Source: an uncultured Pelagibacteraceae bacterium (lineage in GTDB: Bacteria > Pseudomonadota > Alphaproteobacteria > Pelagibacterales > Pelagibacteraceae). From it: a stretch of 64,000 bases of DNA. The translations under genes were made by a program, and so were the position numbers. Below the pieces are notes generated by a model that was given only the letters and a program-made list of their open reading frames with translations, made no database searches and was not told the origin of the DNA. Location of the stretch: contig CACOJM010000001.1 in the NCBI GenBank assembly GCA_902627565.1, forward strand, positions 114,326-178,325, written 5' to 3'. Shown here piece by piece: positions 47,113 to 55,803 of this stretch; positions within the stretch are counted from its first letter, which is position 1; every line of letters starts with the position of its first letter.

Positions 47113-48162
47113 TATATCGCCATCTTTCACGATATAATCTTTACCTTCTAACCTCATTTTCCCATTTGTTTTTGAATTTACCCATCCTTCATTTGCAATA
47201 AAATCATTATATGAAATCGTTTCAGCTCTAATAAATCCTTTCTCAAAATCTGTATGAATTTCACCAGCCGCTTTGGGTGCAGTACAATTTTTTTGAATTG
47301 TCCATGCTCTTGTTTCCTCTGGTCCTGAGGTAAAAAACGTATCTAATTCTAGAATTTCATATCCTTTTTGAATCAATATATCTAGACCAGTTTTTTTTAG
47401 ACCAATCATATCCATATAATTTTTTCTCTCATTCATGTCTAATTCATTTATCTGATTTTCAATATCTGCTGAAATTACTAAAGTATTCTCATCTCCAAAT
47501 TTTTTAATAAATAAATTTGAATAATTATTACCTTTTTGAATACTTTGCTCATCAACATTACAAACAAATATTTTAGGCTTCACGGATAATAATCCACTCT
47601 GATTTAGCTTTTTCCTGTCAAATTGATTCTGCAGTATAGATATATCTCTATCATTATTAATACAGTCCAGGGCAATTTCAAGAATTTTTATTTGTTCTTC
47701 ATCTATATTTTTTTTGTTATTTTTTTCTAATCTTTTTTGTATGGATTCTAAATCAGACAACATCATTTCCGTCTGAATTATTTCGAGATCTCTTACTGGG
47801 TCAACATTTGGATTTACATTTTGAATATCATTAGAGTCAAAACATCTGACCATATTTATAATTGCATCAACTTCTCTTATATGTGAGAGAAATTTATTTC
47901 CTAGTCCCTCACCTTTTGAAGCACCTTTGACTAAGCCTGCAATATCTACAAATGATATAGTTGTATTAATAACTTTTTTTGATTTTGAAATTTTTGCCAA
48001 ATTTTCCAATCTGGGATCTGGTACAGGTACAACCCCAATATTTGGGTCAATAGTGCAAAAAGGAAAATTTGCAGCTTGAGCTTTATTTGAATTTGTTAAT
48101 GCATTAAATAAAGTAGATTTACCAACATTAGGCAATCCAACTATTCCACATTTAAAACTCAT
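47089..48162 (-). CDS. ychF: YchF/OLA1-type ATPase
   Basis: A ribosome-associated P-loop NTPase that prefers ATP and is linked to stress responses. The 357 residues start with CGIVGLPNVGKSTLFNAL (P-loop), then ANFPFCTIDPNIGVVPVPD and FVDIAGLVKGASKGEGLGN (G3 region), VCNVDEQ as the altered G4, and a C-terminal TGS domain with TFFTSGPEETRAWTI. It shares one base with pth, a pairing found in very many bacteria, and its 3' end overlaps petC by 24 bp. Confidence 0.97.
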   Translation of the reverse strand: MSFKCGIVGLPNVGKSTLFNALTNSNKAQAANFPFCTIDPNIGVVPVPDPRLENLAKISKSKKVINTTISFVDIAGLVKGASKGEGLGNKFLSHIREVDAIINMVRCFDSNDIQNVNPNVDPVRDLEIIQTEMMLSDLESIQKRLEKNNKKNIDEEQIKILEIALDCINNDRDISILQNQFDRKKLNQSGLLSVKPKIFVCNVDEQSIQKGNNYSNLFIKKFGDENTLVISADIENQINELDMNERKNYMDMIGLKKTGLDILIQKGYEILELDTFFTSGPEETRAWTIQKNCTAPKAAGEIHTDFEKGFIRAETISYNDFIANEGWVNSKTNGKMRLEGKDYIVKDGDILNFRFNT

Positions 48163-48722
48163 TATTTATTATTAACAGTGCTGGAAAATAAATCTAATTT
48201 TTTTTCCACAAGAATAGAAATAGAATCTGTAATATTTTTTGAAACTTTTTCTATACCTAAAGTCTCTTCCTCATCGAAATTTTGCAAAACATAATCAGCA
48301 ATTTCAATTTTATTTTTAGGTTTTCCAATACCAATTCTTACTCTTGAATATTCTTTTCCAATAAATTTATCAATAGATGCTATTCCGTTATGGCCAGCAC
48401 TAGAACCCCCAAACTTTGTTTTTATTTTGCCAAATTCCACATCAAGATCATCATGAAAGACAACTACATCTTCTGCATCAATTTTAAAATATTCAATTAG
48501 TTCTCTAATGCAAATTCCTGAGTTATTCATAAAAGTTAGAGGTTTGATAGCATAAACCTTTTTTTTGCCAATATTTCCAGTTGTCAATAAACCTTTAAAT
48601 TTAGGTTTTTGTTTTGAAAGACCAAACTCTTTATTTATTGAGTCTATTATTTTAAACCCAACATTGTGTCTGTTATTTTGGCTATCTGGTGTTGGATTGC
48701 CTAGACCTACAAATAAAAGCAT
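48162..48722 (-). CDS. pth: Peptidyl-tRNA hydrolase
   Basis: Pth frees tRNA from prematurely released peptidyl-tRNA. The 186 residues begin FVGLGNP, then NNRHNVGF with catalytic His19; PLTFMNNSG is near 62 and VFHDDLDVEFGK near 89-100, followed by GGSSAGHNGI. Length is normal. It lies between rplY and ychF, an order shared by many proteobacteria. Confidence 0.97.
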   Translation of the reverse strand: MLLFVGLGNPTPDSQNNRHNVGFKIIDSINKEFGLSKQKPKFKGLLTTGNIGKKKVYAIKPLTFMNNSGICIRELIEYFKIDAEDVVVFHDDLDVEFGKIKTKFGGSSAGHNGIASIDKFIGKEYSRVRIGIGKPKNKIEIADYVLQNFDEEETLGIEKVSKNITDSISILVEKKLDLFSSTVNNK

Positions 48723-48754
48723 ATACTAAAAGATTAATATTAAATTCTAATTGA

Positions 48755-49486
48755 TTATTTTTTTTCTTCTGCGGGCTTTTTATCAGCAGATTTTTTATCA
48801 TCACCCTCTTTTTTATCACCGTCAGCTGCGGGTTTTTCTCCATCAGCTGCAACGGCTCCTTCAGCTCCTTCAGCTCCCTCTTCACCACCTGCAGCTTCTG
48901 CTTCAGCAGGTTTTTCTGGTTCTTTCATGACGGTTGGTGCCGCGAGTGTTGCAATTACAAAATCTCTTCCTTGAATGGTTGGAATTACATCTGAGTCTAG
49001 TTTCACCGATGAAATTTTAAAACTTTCACCTATATCTATATTATCTAGATCTATAGTGATGCTTTCAGGTATTTTTTCACTAGGACATTTTAATTCAACT
49101 TTTCTTCTTACTATATTTAAAACACCACCTCTCTTTAAACCTGGAGATTTTTCATGATTAATAAAATTTACAGGAACTTCAATTTTAATTTTTACTCCAG
49201 GCAATACTCTCAAAAAATCAACATGAGTAGGCTCATCAGTTATAATGTGATACTTTACCTCTCTTGGCAACACATTCTGAGATTTTCCATTAACATTTAA
49301 TTCAATAATGCTGGATAAAAAATTTTCTTTTTCGATAAATGTTTTGAGAAGCTTTTTTGATATTGAAATTTTTTGGTTTTCATCTTTACCTCCATAAATT
49401 ATTGCAGGTACACTTCCATTATTTCGTATAGCGTTTAATTGACCTTTAGTTTTATTGTCTCTAATGTTTGCATCTAAAGAATTCAT
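48755..49486 (-). CDS. rplY: Ribosomal protein L25, long Ctc type with acidic-basic tail
   Basis: L25 binds 5S rRNA. The L25 domain covers about 1-95 (GQLNAIRNNGSVPAIIYGG, HVDFLRV) and the TL5/Ctc-type beta domain about 96-186, ending IPTIQGRDFVIATL. After residue 187 comes a 57-residue low-complexity tail rich in Ala, Glu, Gly, Lys and Asp, with EGAEGAEGA and KKPA-type repeats. The tail DNA is clearly richer in G and C than its surroundings and holds short tandem repeats of GCTCCTTCA. The tail is probably disordered. Confidence 0.93.
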   Translation of the reverse strand: MNSLDANIRDNKTKGQLNAIRNNGSVPAIIYGGKDENQKISISKKLLKTFIEKENFLSSIIELNVNGKSQNVLPREVKYHIITDEPTHVDFLRVLPGVKIKIEVPVNFINHEKSPGLKRGGVLNIVRRKVELKCPSEKIPESITIDLDNIDIGESFKISSVKLDSDVIPTIQGRDFVIATLAAPTVMKEPEKPAEAEAAGGEEGAEGAEGAVAADGEKPAADGDKKEGDDKKSADKKPAEEKK

Positions 49487-49529
49487 AAGTGTCAGGGTTT
49501 TAACCCATGATCATAAATAATCAAGGTAA

Positions 49530-50462
49530 TTATTTGAATAAATCAGAGACAGAGGTTGAATTTGAAATTCTTTTAATTGCTTCTCCCATAAGTCCAGAAA
49601 TTGGCAAAACTTCTATATTTTTTACATTTTTTGTTCTTGTGTAATTATCAATTGTGTCTGTTATTACTAAATTTTTTATTACCGAATTTTTTATTTTTTT
49701 CACTGCTTCACCACTTAGAACACCATGAGTGATATAAACATAAACCTCCTTGGCTCCTCTATTTTTAAGAGCTTTTGCAGCATTTACAATTGTTCCTCCT
49801 GAGTCAATTATATCGTCTACAATTATACAAGTTTTACCTTTAACATCCCCGACTATATTCATTACTTGTGATTGCCCTGGTTTAGGTCTTCTTTTGTCCA
49901 CAATAGCTAGACCGACATTCAAAATTTTTCCAAGCGCTCTTGCTCTTTCTGTTCCACCAACGTCTGGAGCTACACAAATCATATTTTTGCTTTTAATCTT
50001 TTTTTTAACATGTCTTGCAAAAATTGGAGTTGCAAAAAGGTTATCAACCGGGATATCAAAAAATCCCTGTATCTGTCCTGCATGCAAATCTACAGTTACC
50101 ACTCTATCCGCCCCAGCTTTAGTAATTAAATTTGAAACTAGTTTAGCTGAAATCGAAGTTCTTGGAACAACTTTTCTATCTTGTCTGGCATATCCGAAGT
50201 AAGGAATAACCGCTGTTATATTTTTTGCTGACGATCTTTTAAGAGCATCAATACAAAGTAGTAATTCCATCAAATTATCGTTTGCAGGAGATGAAATAGA
50301 CTGAATTATAAAAATGCTATTTCCACGAATGTTTTCATTTATTTCTATATAAATTTCTCCGTCAGAAAATTTTTTTATGCTAGAATTTACAATCTTTGTT
50401 TTTAAATATTTCGCAATATTTTTACTTAATACTTTATTGCTATTTCCAGTTAATAATTTCAT
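49530..50462 (-). CDS. prs: Ribose-phosphate pyrophosphokinase
   Basis: Prs makes PRPP from ribose 5-phosphate and ATP for purines, pyrimidines, His and Trp. The 310 residues include [10 protein letters not shown] near 94-103 (ATP loop), [14 protein letters not shown] near 127-140, a regulatory flexible loop near 193, and the PRPP-binding motif [13 protein letters not shown] near 213-225. It lies between pgeF and rplY on the same strand. PurD at 2799 uses the phosphoribosylamine line downstream of this product. Confidence 0.97.
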   Translation of the reverse strand: MKLLTGNSNKVLSKNIAKYLKTKIVNSSIKKFSDGEIYIEINENIRGNSIFIIQSISSPANDNLMELLLCIDALKRSSAKNITAVIPYFGYARQDRKVVPRTSISAKLVSNLITKAGADRVVTVDLHAGQIQGFFDIPVDNLFATPIFARHVKKKIKSKNMICVAPDVGGTERARALGKILNVGLAIVDKRRPKPGQSQVMNIVGDVKGKTCIIVDDIIDSGGTIVNAAKALKNRGAKEVYVYITHGVLSGEAVKKIKNSVIKNLVITDTIDNYTRTKNVKNIEVLPISGLMGEAIKRISNSTSVSDLFK

Positions 50463-50472
50463 TGAAAGATGT

Positions 50473-51240
50473 TTAATTAATCATAATTATTGAAATATTT
50501 CTACCATAATCATCATGATTTAGACTAATAGATCGCCTTGCACTGAAAAAATTATTTTTATAATCAAAAGTATCTATATTTATATGGTCTATATTTGATA
50601 TTTTATTGGATATAAGTTGTGATTTTATATATTTAGGTAAATTGAAATAGATTAATTTTTTCTTTTTTTTAAAAAATACTATGTTCTTTTTGTTTTTTTT
50701 CAAAAATTTTCTGAAAAAATCTATTTTCACATTATAGTTTTTTTGTGCGATGCATGGGCCAATTGCGGCATAAATATTTTTTATTTTACAGCCTTTTTTA
50801 ATCATGAATTTAACTACATTATTTATTATACCTTTGTATGCACCTTTCCAACCAGCATGTATTGCTGCAATTATTTTTATGGTATCATCACAAATCAATA
50901 CAGGAACACAATCAGCTGTCAAAATACCTATAGGTAATTTTTTTTTATTAGTAATTATTGCATCAGCTTTTAATCTTTTGCTCTTAAACTTATAATTGTT
51001 ATTTATGAATACAAATTTTTTACTGTGTATTTGATGTACTAAGAAGATATCTTTTAAATTTTTACCAATTTTATTTTTTACAATTTTTAAGTTTTTTTGA
51101 ATATTTTTTTTTTTATCATTTGATCCTACTCCGCAATTCAAACTTTTATACATACCTGTTGATTTTCCACCATTTCTATCAAAAAAACCATGACTAATAC
51201 CTTTTAATTTTTTCAATTTTTTTGATTTAATCACTTTCAA
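50473..51240 (-). CDS. pgeF: Laccase-domain purine nucleoside phosphorylase-like protein (PgeF/YfiH)
   Basis: The 255 residues follow the YfiH/LACC1 family: [19 protein letters not shown] near 17, VHQIHSKKF near 63, DCVPVLICD near 109-117, [12 protein letters not shown] near 126-137 and a GPCI motif near 159. The conserved Cys and two His form the metal/nucleophile site. The E. coli member edits peptidoglycan; others cleave purine nucleosides, so the exact role is open. It overlaps midA by 14 bp. Confidence 0.87.
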   Translation of the reverse strand: MKVIKSKKLKKLKGISHGFFDRNGGKSTGMYKSLNCGVGSNDKKKNIQKNLKIVKNKIGKNLKDIFLVHQIHSKKFVFINNNYKFKSKRLKADAIITNKKKLPIGILTADCVPVLICDDTIKIIAAIHAGWKGAYKGIINNVVKFMIKKGCKIKNIYAAIGPCIAQKNYNVKIDFFRKFLKKNKKNIVFFKKKKKLIYFNLPKYIKSQLISNKISNIDHINIDTFDYKNNFFSARRSISLNHDDYGRNISIIMIN

Positions 51241-52282
51241 AACCCAAATTAAATTTTATAGATTTGTTTCTTATCAACATTACTTTAAAAAGATTTCCCA
51301 TTTGTTTTGTGTCAATTAATCTCTCCAATCTATAGTAAATATCTGCTTTTTTTAGAAATGGTAAATTTTTAGAAATTATCTCAGCCCTTTTTTTAATACC
51401 CATGTTAATTAAAAAATTTCTTTGAGTTGTGGTCAATTCTTTTAAACCTTCAATCTTTTTAATAATTTTTTTAAATAGATTAAAGTTAATATTGTGAGTT
51501 ATATCTGAATCTCCCATTTTTTCTAAAACATTTGAATATTTTTGATTTGAAATTGCTTGAAGGGTATTTTTCATTTTATCCTCAAAATACCCATAATCTA
51601 TTATCAATATTCCTCCAGATTTTTTTTTTATTATATTTGAAATTTTTCTTAAATAATCTACTCCCATCTCGGAATACTCTATAAAATTCTGTTTATAACT
51701 AATATTATATTTTATTTTTTTTTCAAAATTTTTCATATTAAATTTTTTGTCAAAAAAAAAAGCCTTATTCTTATCCTTTATACTTACAAATCTTTCTAAC
51801 CATGAATTATCTAATTTGATGAATTGTTTAATCGCAATTGCATCAAAAAATTCATTTGCAATAAATATTGTTGGGCAGTTTCTAATTTTATTTATATTAG
51901 AAATCCAAATTATTTTATTGCCTTTAAGTTTTTCTTTTTGAATTTTTTTTAAAATTGGACTTTTTTCATAAATATATAAATTACATGCATTAAAAAAATT
52001 CGAGAAATTTTTAAAACTTTCAATTAAAACTTTCATCATTTCACCATTTCCCGCACCAAGCTCAACTAAATTTAAATTTTTTGGTGAGCCTAAATTTTCC
52101 CAAAAATTTATAATCCAAATTGAAATCATTTCTGAAAATAATCTTGATATATTGGGTGCAGTGGTGAAGTCTCCTTTTTTTCCAAAAGGATTCTTTTTCA
52201 TATAGTATCCTTTTTTTTTATCATACAGCGCCTGATTTATATATTGATCAAGAGTAATATTAATTTTCTTTTTTGATTTCAT
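51227..52282 (-). CDS. MidA/NDUFAF7-family SAM-dependent methyltransferase
   Basis: A class I methyltransferase of 351 residues from the COG1565 family. Visible parts are GYYMKKNPFGKKGDFTTAP near 25-43, the SAM loop LNLVELGAGNGEMM near 68-82, IFIANEFFDAIAIKQF near 132-147 and LIIDYGYFEDK near 223. The human member NDUFAF7 methylates a subunit of respiratory complex I during assembly; a similar job here is plausible but not shown. It overlaps lgt by 23 bp and pgeF by 14 bp. Confidence 0.87.
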   Translation of the reverse strand: MKSKKKINITLDQYINQALYDKKKGYYMKKNPFGKKGDFTTAPNISRLFSEMISIWIINFWENLGSPKNLNLVELGAGNGEMMKVLIESFKNFSNFFNACNLYIYEKSPILKKIQKEKLKGNKIIWISNINKIRNCPTIFIANEFFDAIAIKQFIKLDNSWLERFVSIKDKNKAFFFDKKFNMKNFEKKIKYNISYKQNFIEYSEMGVDYLRKISNIIKKKSGGILIIDYGYFEDKMKNTLQAISNQKYSNVLEKMGDSDITHNINFNLFKKIIKKIEGLKELTTTQRNFLINMGIKKRAEIISKNLPFLKKADIYYRLERLIDTKQMGNLFKVMLIRNKSIKFNLGFESD

Positions 52283-53042
52283 ATTTTAAGGCAATTAAAT
52301 AGATACCAATAATAAAAAAAATTAAACTTATAATTTGTCCCATAGTTAAATTTAAAACTAAATAACCTAATTGTTCATCTGGTACTCTAAAAAATTCAAT
52401 TATAAATCTAAAAAACGAGTATAAAGCTAGAAATATTCCAGAAATAATTCCAGGAAAATTTAAAAAACCTTTTTTTCTAAAAAAAAATAAGATTATAAAT
52501 AATATTAATCCTTCAAATACAGCCTCATATAATTGAGATGGATGTCTGTATAAATCATCTACTTGAATGAATTTCACTCCCCAAGGAAGATTGGTTACAG
52601 TTCCATATAATTCAGAATTTATAAAGTTAGATATTCTTCCAAAGAATATTCCTATTGGAGCAACTAACGAAATTATATCTAAATAACTAAATGGATTTTG
52701 ATTATTTTTTTTTGCAAACCAAATTGTTATCAAAATAATTCCTACAAGACCTCCATGGAAAGACATACCTCCTTGCCAAATTTTAAAAATATCGATTAAA
52801 TTTTTTGAGTAATAACTAAAATTATAAAATAAAACATATCCTAATCTTCCACCAATAATTATTGCTAAAATTATATATGTGACATAATCATCAAATTTTT
52901 CTTTAATATTTTTATTCTCAATAATAAATTTTTTGCTGAGTATCCAACCGATTAAAATTCCAAAAATATAGGCTAAAGAGTACCATCTGATTTCTATTGT
53001 GAAAATTTGTAATGCTATAGGGTCAAAATTATTAGTGAACAT
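52260..53042 (-). CDS. lgt: Prolipoprotein diacylglyceryl transferase
   Basis: Lgt adds diacylglycerol to the lipobox cysteine of prolipoproteins, the step before LspA. The 260-residue protein has about seven transmembrane helices. IRWYSLAYIFGILIGW is near 18-33, GGMSFHGGL near 91-99 contains the essential His region, and the Lgt signature GRISNFINSELYG at 135-147 carries Arg136 and Asn139. It heads the lgt-midA-pgeF-prs-rplY-pth-ychF run and diverges from ubiK across 49 bp. Confidence 0.96.
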   Translation of the reverse strand: MFTNNFDPIALQIFTIEIRWYSLAYIFGILIGWILSKKFIIENKNIKEKFDDYVTYIILAIIIGGRLGYVLFYNFSYYSKNLIDIFKIWQGGMSFHGGLVGIILITIWFAKKNNQNPFSYLDIISLVAPIGIFFGRISNFINSELYGTVTNLPWGVKFIQVDDLYRHPSQLYEAVFEGLILFIILFFFRKKGFLNFPGIISGIFLALYSFFRFIIEFFRVPDEQLGYLVLNLTMGQIISLIFFIIGIYLIALKYEIKKEN

Positions 53043-53091
53043 TTTTAATAATAATTATAAGCTTAATTTTTAAAAAGTAATTAAATAATAT

Positions 53092-53343
53092 ATGAAAAGC
53101 TCTAAATTTGTAATTGATAAGCTCGCCAGATTGTTTGAACAAGGCATAGTTTCATCAAAAGATCTTTCTACAGAGTTATTTACAATATTGAAATCTAAAA
53201 GAGATGAATTAGTTTTCAGATTAAAGCTTACAAGCAAAGATGAATTTGAAATTTTATCTAAAAGAGTAGATACTTTAGAGAAAAAATTAGAAAAATTAAA
53301 ATCAAAAAAAAAAAATTTATCTAAACGGGTAAAAAGATCCTAA
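53092..53343 (+). CDS. ubiK: UbiK-like accessory factor (BMFP domain)
   Basis: The 83 residues form an amphipathic N-terminal helix and a C-terminal coiled coil with a Lys-rich end (RVDTLEKKLEKLKSKKKN), the layout of the BMFP/COG2960 family. The pattern KLARLFEQGIVSSKDL and KSKRDELVFRLKLTSKDEFE fits it well. In E. coli UbiK helps the late, aerobic steps of ubiquinone synthesis, which suits a cell built on bc1 and aa3 oxidase. The gene stands alone, and its 3' end overlaps the histidine kinase gene by 23 bp. Confidence 0.78.
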   Translation: MKSSKFVIDKLARLFEQGIVSSKDLSTELFTILKSKRDELVFRLKLTSKDEFEILSKRVDTLEKKLEKLKSKKKNLSKRVKRS

Positions 53344-54640
53344 CTTCAAGACCATTCATTTTTGATTTTTCTAACTTAATATTCCCTCCATGAGATCTAA
53401 TAATATCAGAGGCTATTGATAATCCCAGACCAACACTAGATTTAGAGTCTGCACGTCCTTTGTTAATTTTATAAAATGGCTTAAACACATTATCGTATTC
53501 TTTTTCTGGAATTCCAGGCCCATTATCTTCTATCTTCAGAAAAAGATTATTGTTGTTTTTATTAAGCTCCACATTTACTTTTTTTCCATATTTAACAGCA
53601 TTATCAAGTAAATTATTAATACATCTTCTAATTAAATTTTTTCTCCCATTAAAATAAACCCTTGGTGCTAAATTAGTTGATATGTCATCTTTGTCATATT
53701 TTTTAGTAATTTCATCCAATAATTCTGTTAAATCAAATGTCTCATCTTTTTCCTGAAAAGAGGATTTTGTAAATTGTAAATACTCATTAAGCATTTTTTC
53801 CATTTCATTTATATCTTCAGCAAGTTTATTTGAAAGATTCTTGTCTTTAATAAAAGCAATTTGCAATTTCATTCTTGTTAAAGGTGTCCTTAAATCATGG
53901 CTTATTCCTGAAAGCATTTCAGATCTTTGATTTAGGTGTCTGATAATTCTTTTACGCATTTTATCAAATTCATAACCTGCTTGTCTTATTTCTGAAGCAC
54001 CTGAAGGTTTAAACTCCTCAATTTCCTCACCTTTTCCAAATTTTTCAGCAGCTCTTGCGAGATTTGTAATTGGTCTCGTTTGATTTTTAAGAAATATTAA
54101 TGATATTAAAACCATTATTAATGCTGGAACAGTTATCCATAATGCAAATATCCTTGCAGATGAACTTGTGATTCTGTCTCTTGGAACTAAAAATTTGAAA
54201 TAACCAGACTCATATTTAATTCTTATATCAATTAATTCTTTGTAGTTTGTTGTATCAAACCAAAAATTATCCAAATTAAATCTTGATTTTAACTCTCTTC
54301 TTAAAGTTCTATCAATAGGACTAAACCATCTTTCATTATATTCAAAATTAAAATCCTTATCTTCAACTAATTCAAAATTTAGATCTTGATATACAGAGAA
54401 AAGTTTAGTTATCTCAACTTTATCGTAATTTTCATCATTGTAAAATTCTAAAAAAGTACTAATTTCATTAACGAGAGCTCTAGTCATACCCTTTGTTGTT
54501 TTTATCCAGAGACTGTCAAAAAAAACTATTGTTATAACAAGTTGTAGTACCAATACAGGCACTGCCACGATTAAAAGTGCTCTATAAAATAAACTTTTAG
54601 GTAGGATGTTTTTAATAAAATTATTCAATCCATAAAACAT
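53321..54640 (-). CDS. Sensor histidine kinase, EnvZ type
   Basis: A 439-residue membrane kinase: transmembrane helices at about 21-41 and 165-184 flank a periplasmic sensor of about 120 residues. Then a HAMP domain (TRPITNLARAAEKFGKGEE near 188-206), the HisKA box SGISHDLRTPLTRMK with His248, and the ATP-binding domain with NNLLDNAVKYG, EDNGPGIPEKE and SSVGLGLSIASD. It is the third gene of a MarR-OmpR-EnvZ operon and overlaps the response regulator gene by 20 bp, so that is its partner. Confidence 0.9.
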   Translation of the reverse strand: MFYGLNNFIKNILPKSLFYRALLIVAVPVLVLQLVITIVFFDSLWIKTTKGMTRALVNEISTFLEFYNDENYDKVEITKLFSVYQDLNFELVEDKDFNFEYNERWFSPIDRTLRRELKSRFNLDNFWFDTTNYKELIDIRIKYESGYFKFLVPRDRITSSSARIFALWITVPALIMVLISLIFLKNQTRPITNLARAAEKFGKGEEIEEFKPSGASEIRQAGYEFDKMRKRIIRHLNQRSEMLSGISHDLRTPLTRMKLQIAFIKDKNLSNKLAEDINEMEKMLNEYLQFTKSSFQEKDETFDLTELLDEITKKYDKDDISTNLAPRVYFNGRKNLIRRCINNLLDNAVKYGKKVNVELNKNNNNLFLKIEDNGPGIPEKEYDNVFKPFYKINKGRADSKSSVGLGLSIASDIIRSHGGNIKLEKSKMNGLEVRIFLPV

Positions 54641-55298
54641 ATCCTGCTCCTCTAATTGTTTGTAAGAATTTAGGGTTTTTTGGATCTACTTCTATTTTTT
54701 TTCTTAATCTAGTTATTATTACATCGATAGATCTTTCTTTATCAAGTTTTATCAAAACTCCAATATCTTCTCTTGCAAAAGTTTTTCCAGGATTATTAAT
54801 CATTTTTTCTAATATTATTTTCTCAGTGTTGTTAATTTTATATTCTTTATTATTTTTTAAAATTATGAGTTTGTTTAAGTCAATTACTATATCATTAAAT
54901 TTAATCATTCTTTTTTGATCTATTTTTTTTGTTTTACTTAATATATTTTGTATTCTTAAAATTAATTCTTTTGGCTCAAAAGGTTTTGGAAGATAATCAT
55001 CTGCTCCAATTTCAAGCCCTTCAATTCTCTCACTAGGTTCACCTTTTGCTGTGAGTAAAATTATTGGAGTATCTAAATATCTTTTATTTTCCTTGATAAA
55101 TTCTAGACCACTTTTGCCTGGCATCATAATGTCTAAAATAATTAGGTCAAATTTGATTAGCTTAATTTTTTTTGATGCATTTTCAGCACTTTCTGCTGTC
55201 GAAACTAAAAAATTATTTTCGGAAAGATATTTTTTTACAAGTGATCTAATACCATCATCATCATCAACTACTAAAATGTGTGCTATTAAATTATCCAT
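54621..55298 (-). CDS. OmpR-family response regulator
   Basis: The 225 residues are a receiver domain (1-120) with phospho-acceptor Asp56 in LIILDIMMPG, the acidic VDDDDG pocket at 11-16, the switch Thr in LLTAKGE and Lys in YLPKPFEP, plus a C-terminal winged helix (about 128-225) with DVIITRLRKKIE and TIRGAGYVL. It overlaps the MarR gene by 8 bp and the kinase gene by 20 bp. A MarR plus OmpR-like pair recalls petP-petR, which precede the bc1 genes in Rhodobacter; that equivalence is inferred. Confidence 0.92.
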   Translation of the reverse strand: MDNLIAHILVVDDDDGIRSLVKKYLSENNFLVSTAESAENASKKIKLIKFDLIILDIMMPGKSGLEFIKENKRYLDTPIILLTAKGEPSERIEGLEIGADDYLPKPFEPKELILRIQNILSKTKKIDQKRMIKFNDIVIDLNKLIILKNNKEYKINNTEKIILEKMINNPGKTFAREDIGVLIKLDKERSIDVIITRLRKKIEVDPKNPKFLQTIRGAGYVLWIE

Positions 55299-55728
55299 TA
55301 ATTATCTTTTTTAACACATTATCAAAATTAATTACTTCTTCAGAACTTGAGTTTAACAAAGCATTATAAATTCTTTTTTTTTGTATTATGAATATTTCGT
55401 CAAATATTCTTTTTCCTTTTTGATTTAAAAATATATGTTTTATTCTTGTATCTTGTTGATCTTTTTTAAAAGTGACAATTTCTAATTTGATTAAATCCTT
55501 TAAGACCCTGTTTAGACTCTGTTTTGTAACCTTTAATTTTTTTAGTAATTCAGATATTGAAATACCCTCATACATTGAAAGTAAATGAATTACCTTTTGA
55601 TGAGCTAAACCAATTGAGTATTTATCCAAGATTTTTTTGGAGTCTGAAAATGTTTCCCTATATCCAATGAATAATTTTTCAATTAAATCTTTTAATTGAT
55701 CATCTTTTAGATATAAAAGTTCTTTCAT
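55291..55728 (-). CDS. MarR-family transcriptional regulator
   Basis: A 145-residue winged-helix protein of the MarR family: helical dimerisation ends and a central DNA-binding part, with ISELLKKLKVTKQSLNRVLKDLIKLEIV (helix-turn-helix, given in part) and the wing DQQDTRIKHIFLNQKG. It has no cysteine. It is first in the marR-ompR-envZ operon and transcribed from a well-formed promoter facing that of ilvE. MarR proteins commonly bind near their own promoter, so regulation of itself and perhaps of ilvE is possible. Confidence 0.88.
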   Translation of the reverse strand: MKELLYLKDDQLKDLIEKLFIGYRETFSDSKKILDKYSIGLAHQKVIHLLSMYEGISISELLKKLKVTKQSLNRVLKDLIKLEIVTFKKDQQDTRIKHIFLNQKGKRIFDEIFIIQKKRIYNALLNSSSEEVINFDNVLKKIING

Positions 55729-55743
55729 TATAGGTAAGTTATA

Positions 55744-55772
55744 TTGACATATTATAGATACAAAGATATTTT
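55744..55772 (+). promoter_or_regulatory. Predicted sigma-70 promoter of ilvE
   Basis: A perfect -35 TTGACA (55744-55749) is followed after 17 bp by -10 TATTTT (55767-55772, four of six consensus bases). Transcription would start near 55779, leaving a leader of about 25 nt to the ilvE ATG at 55804. It overlaps the divergent marR promoter almost completely. Confidence 0.6.
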
Positions 55773-55779
55773 TTGTTAA
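55751..55779 (-). promoter_or_regulatory. Predicted sigma-70 promoter of the marR-ompR-envZ operon
   Basis: On the minus strand -35 TTAACA (55779-55774, five of six) and a perfect -10 TATAAT (55756-55751) are spaced by 17 bp. Transcription would start near 55744, about 16 nt before the marR ATG at 55728. This is the best promoter match I found in the window. Confidence 0.65.
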
Positions 55780-55803
55780 TAATTTTTTTTTAATATTTCA
55801 AAA

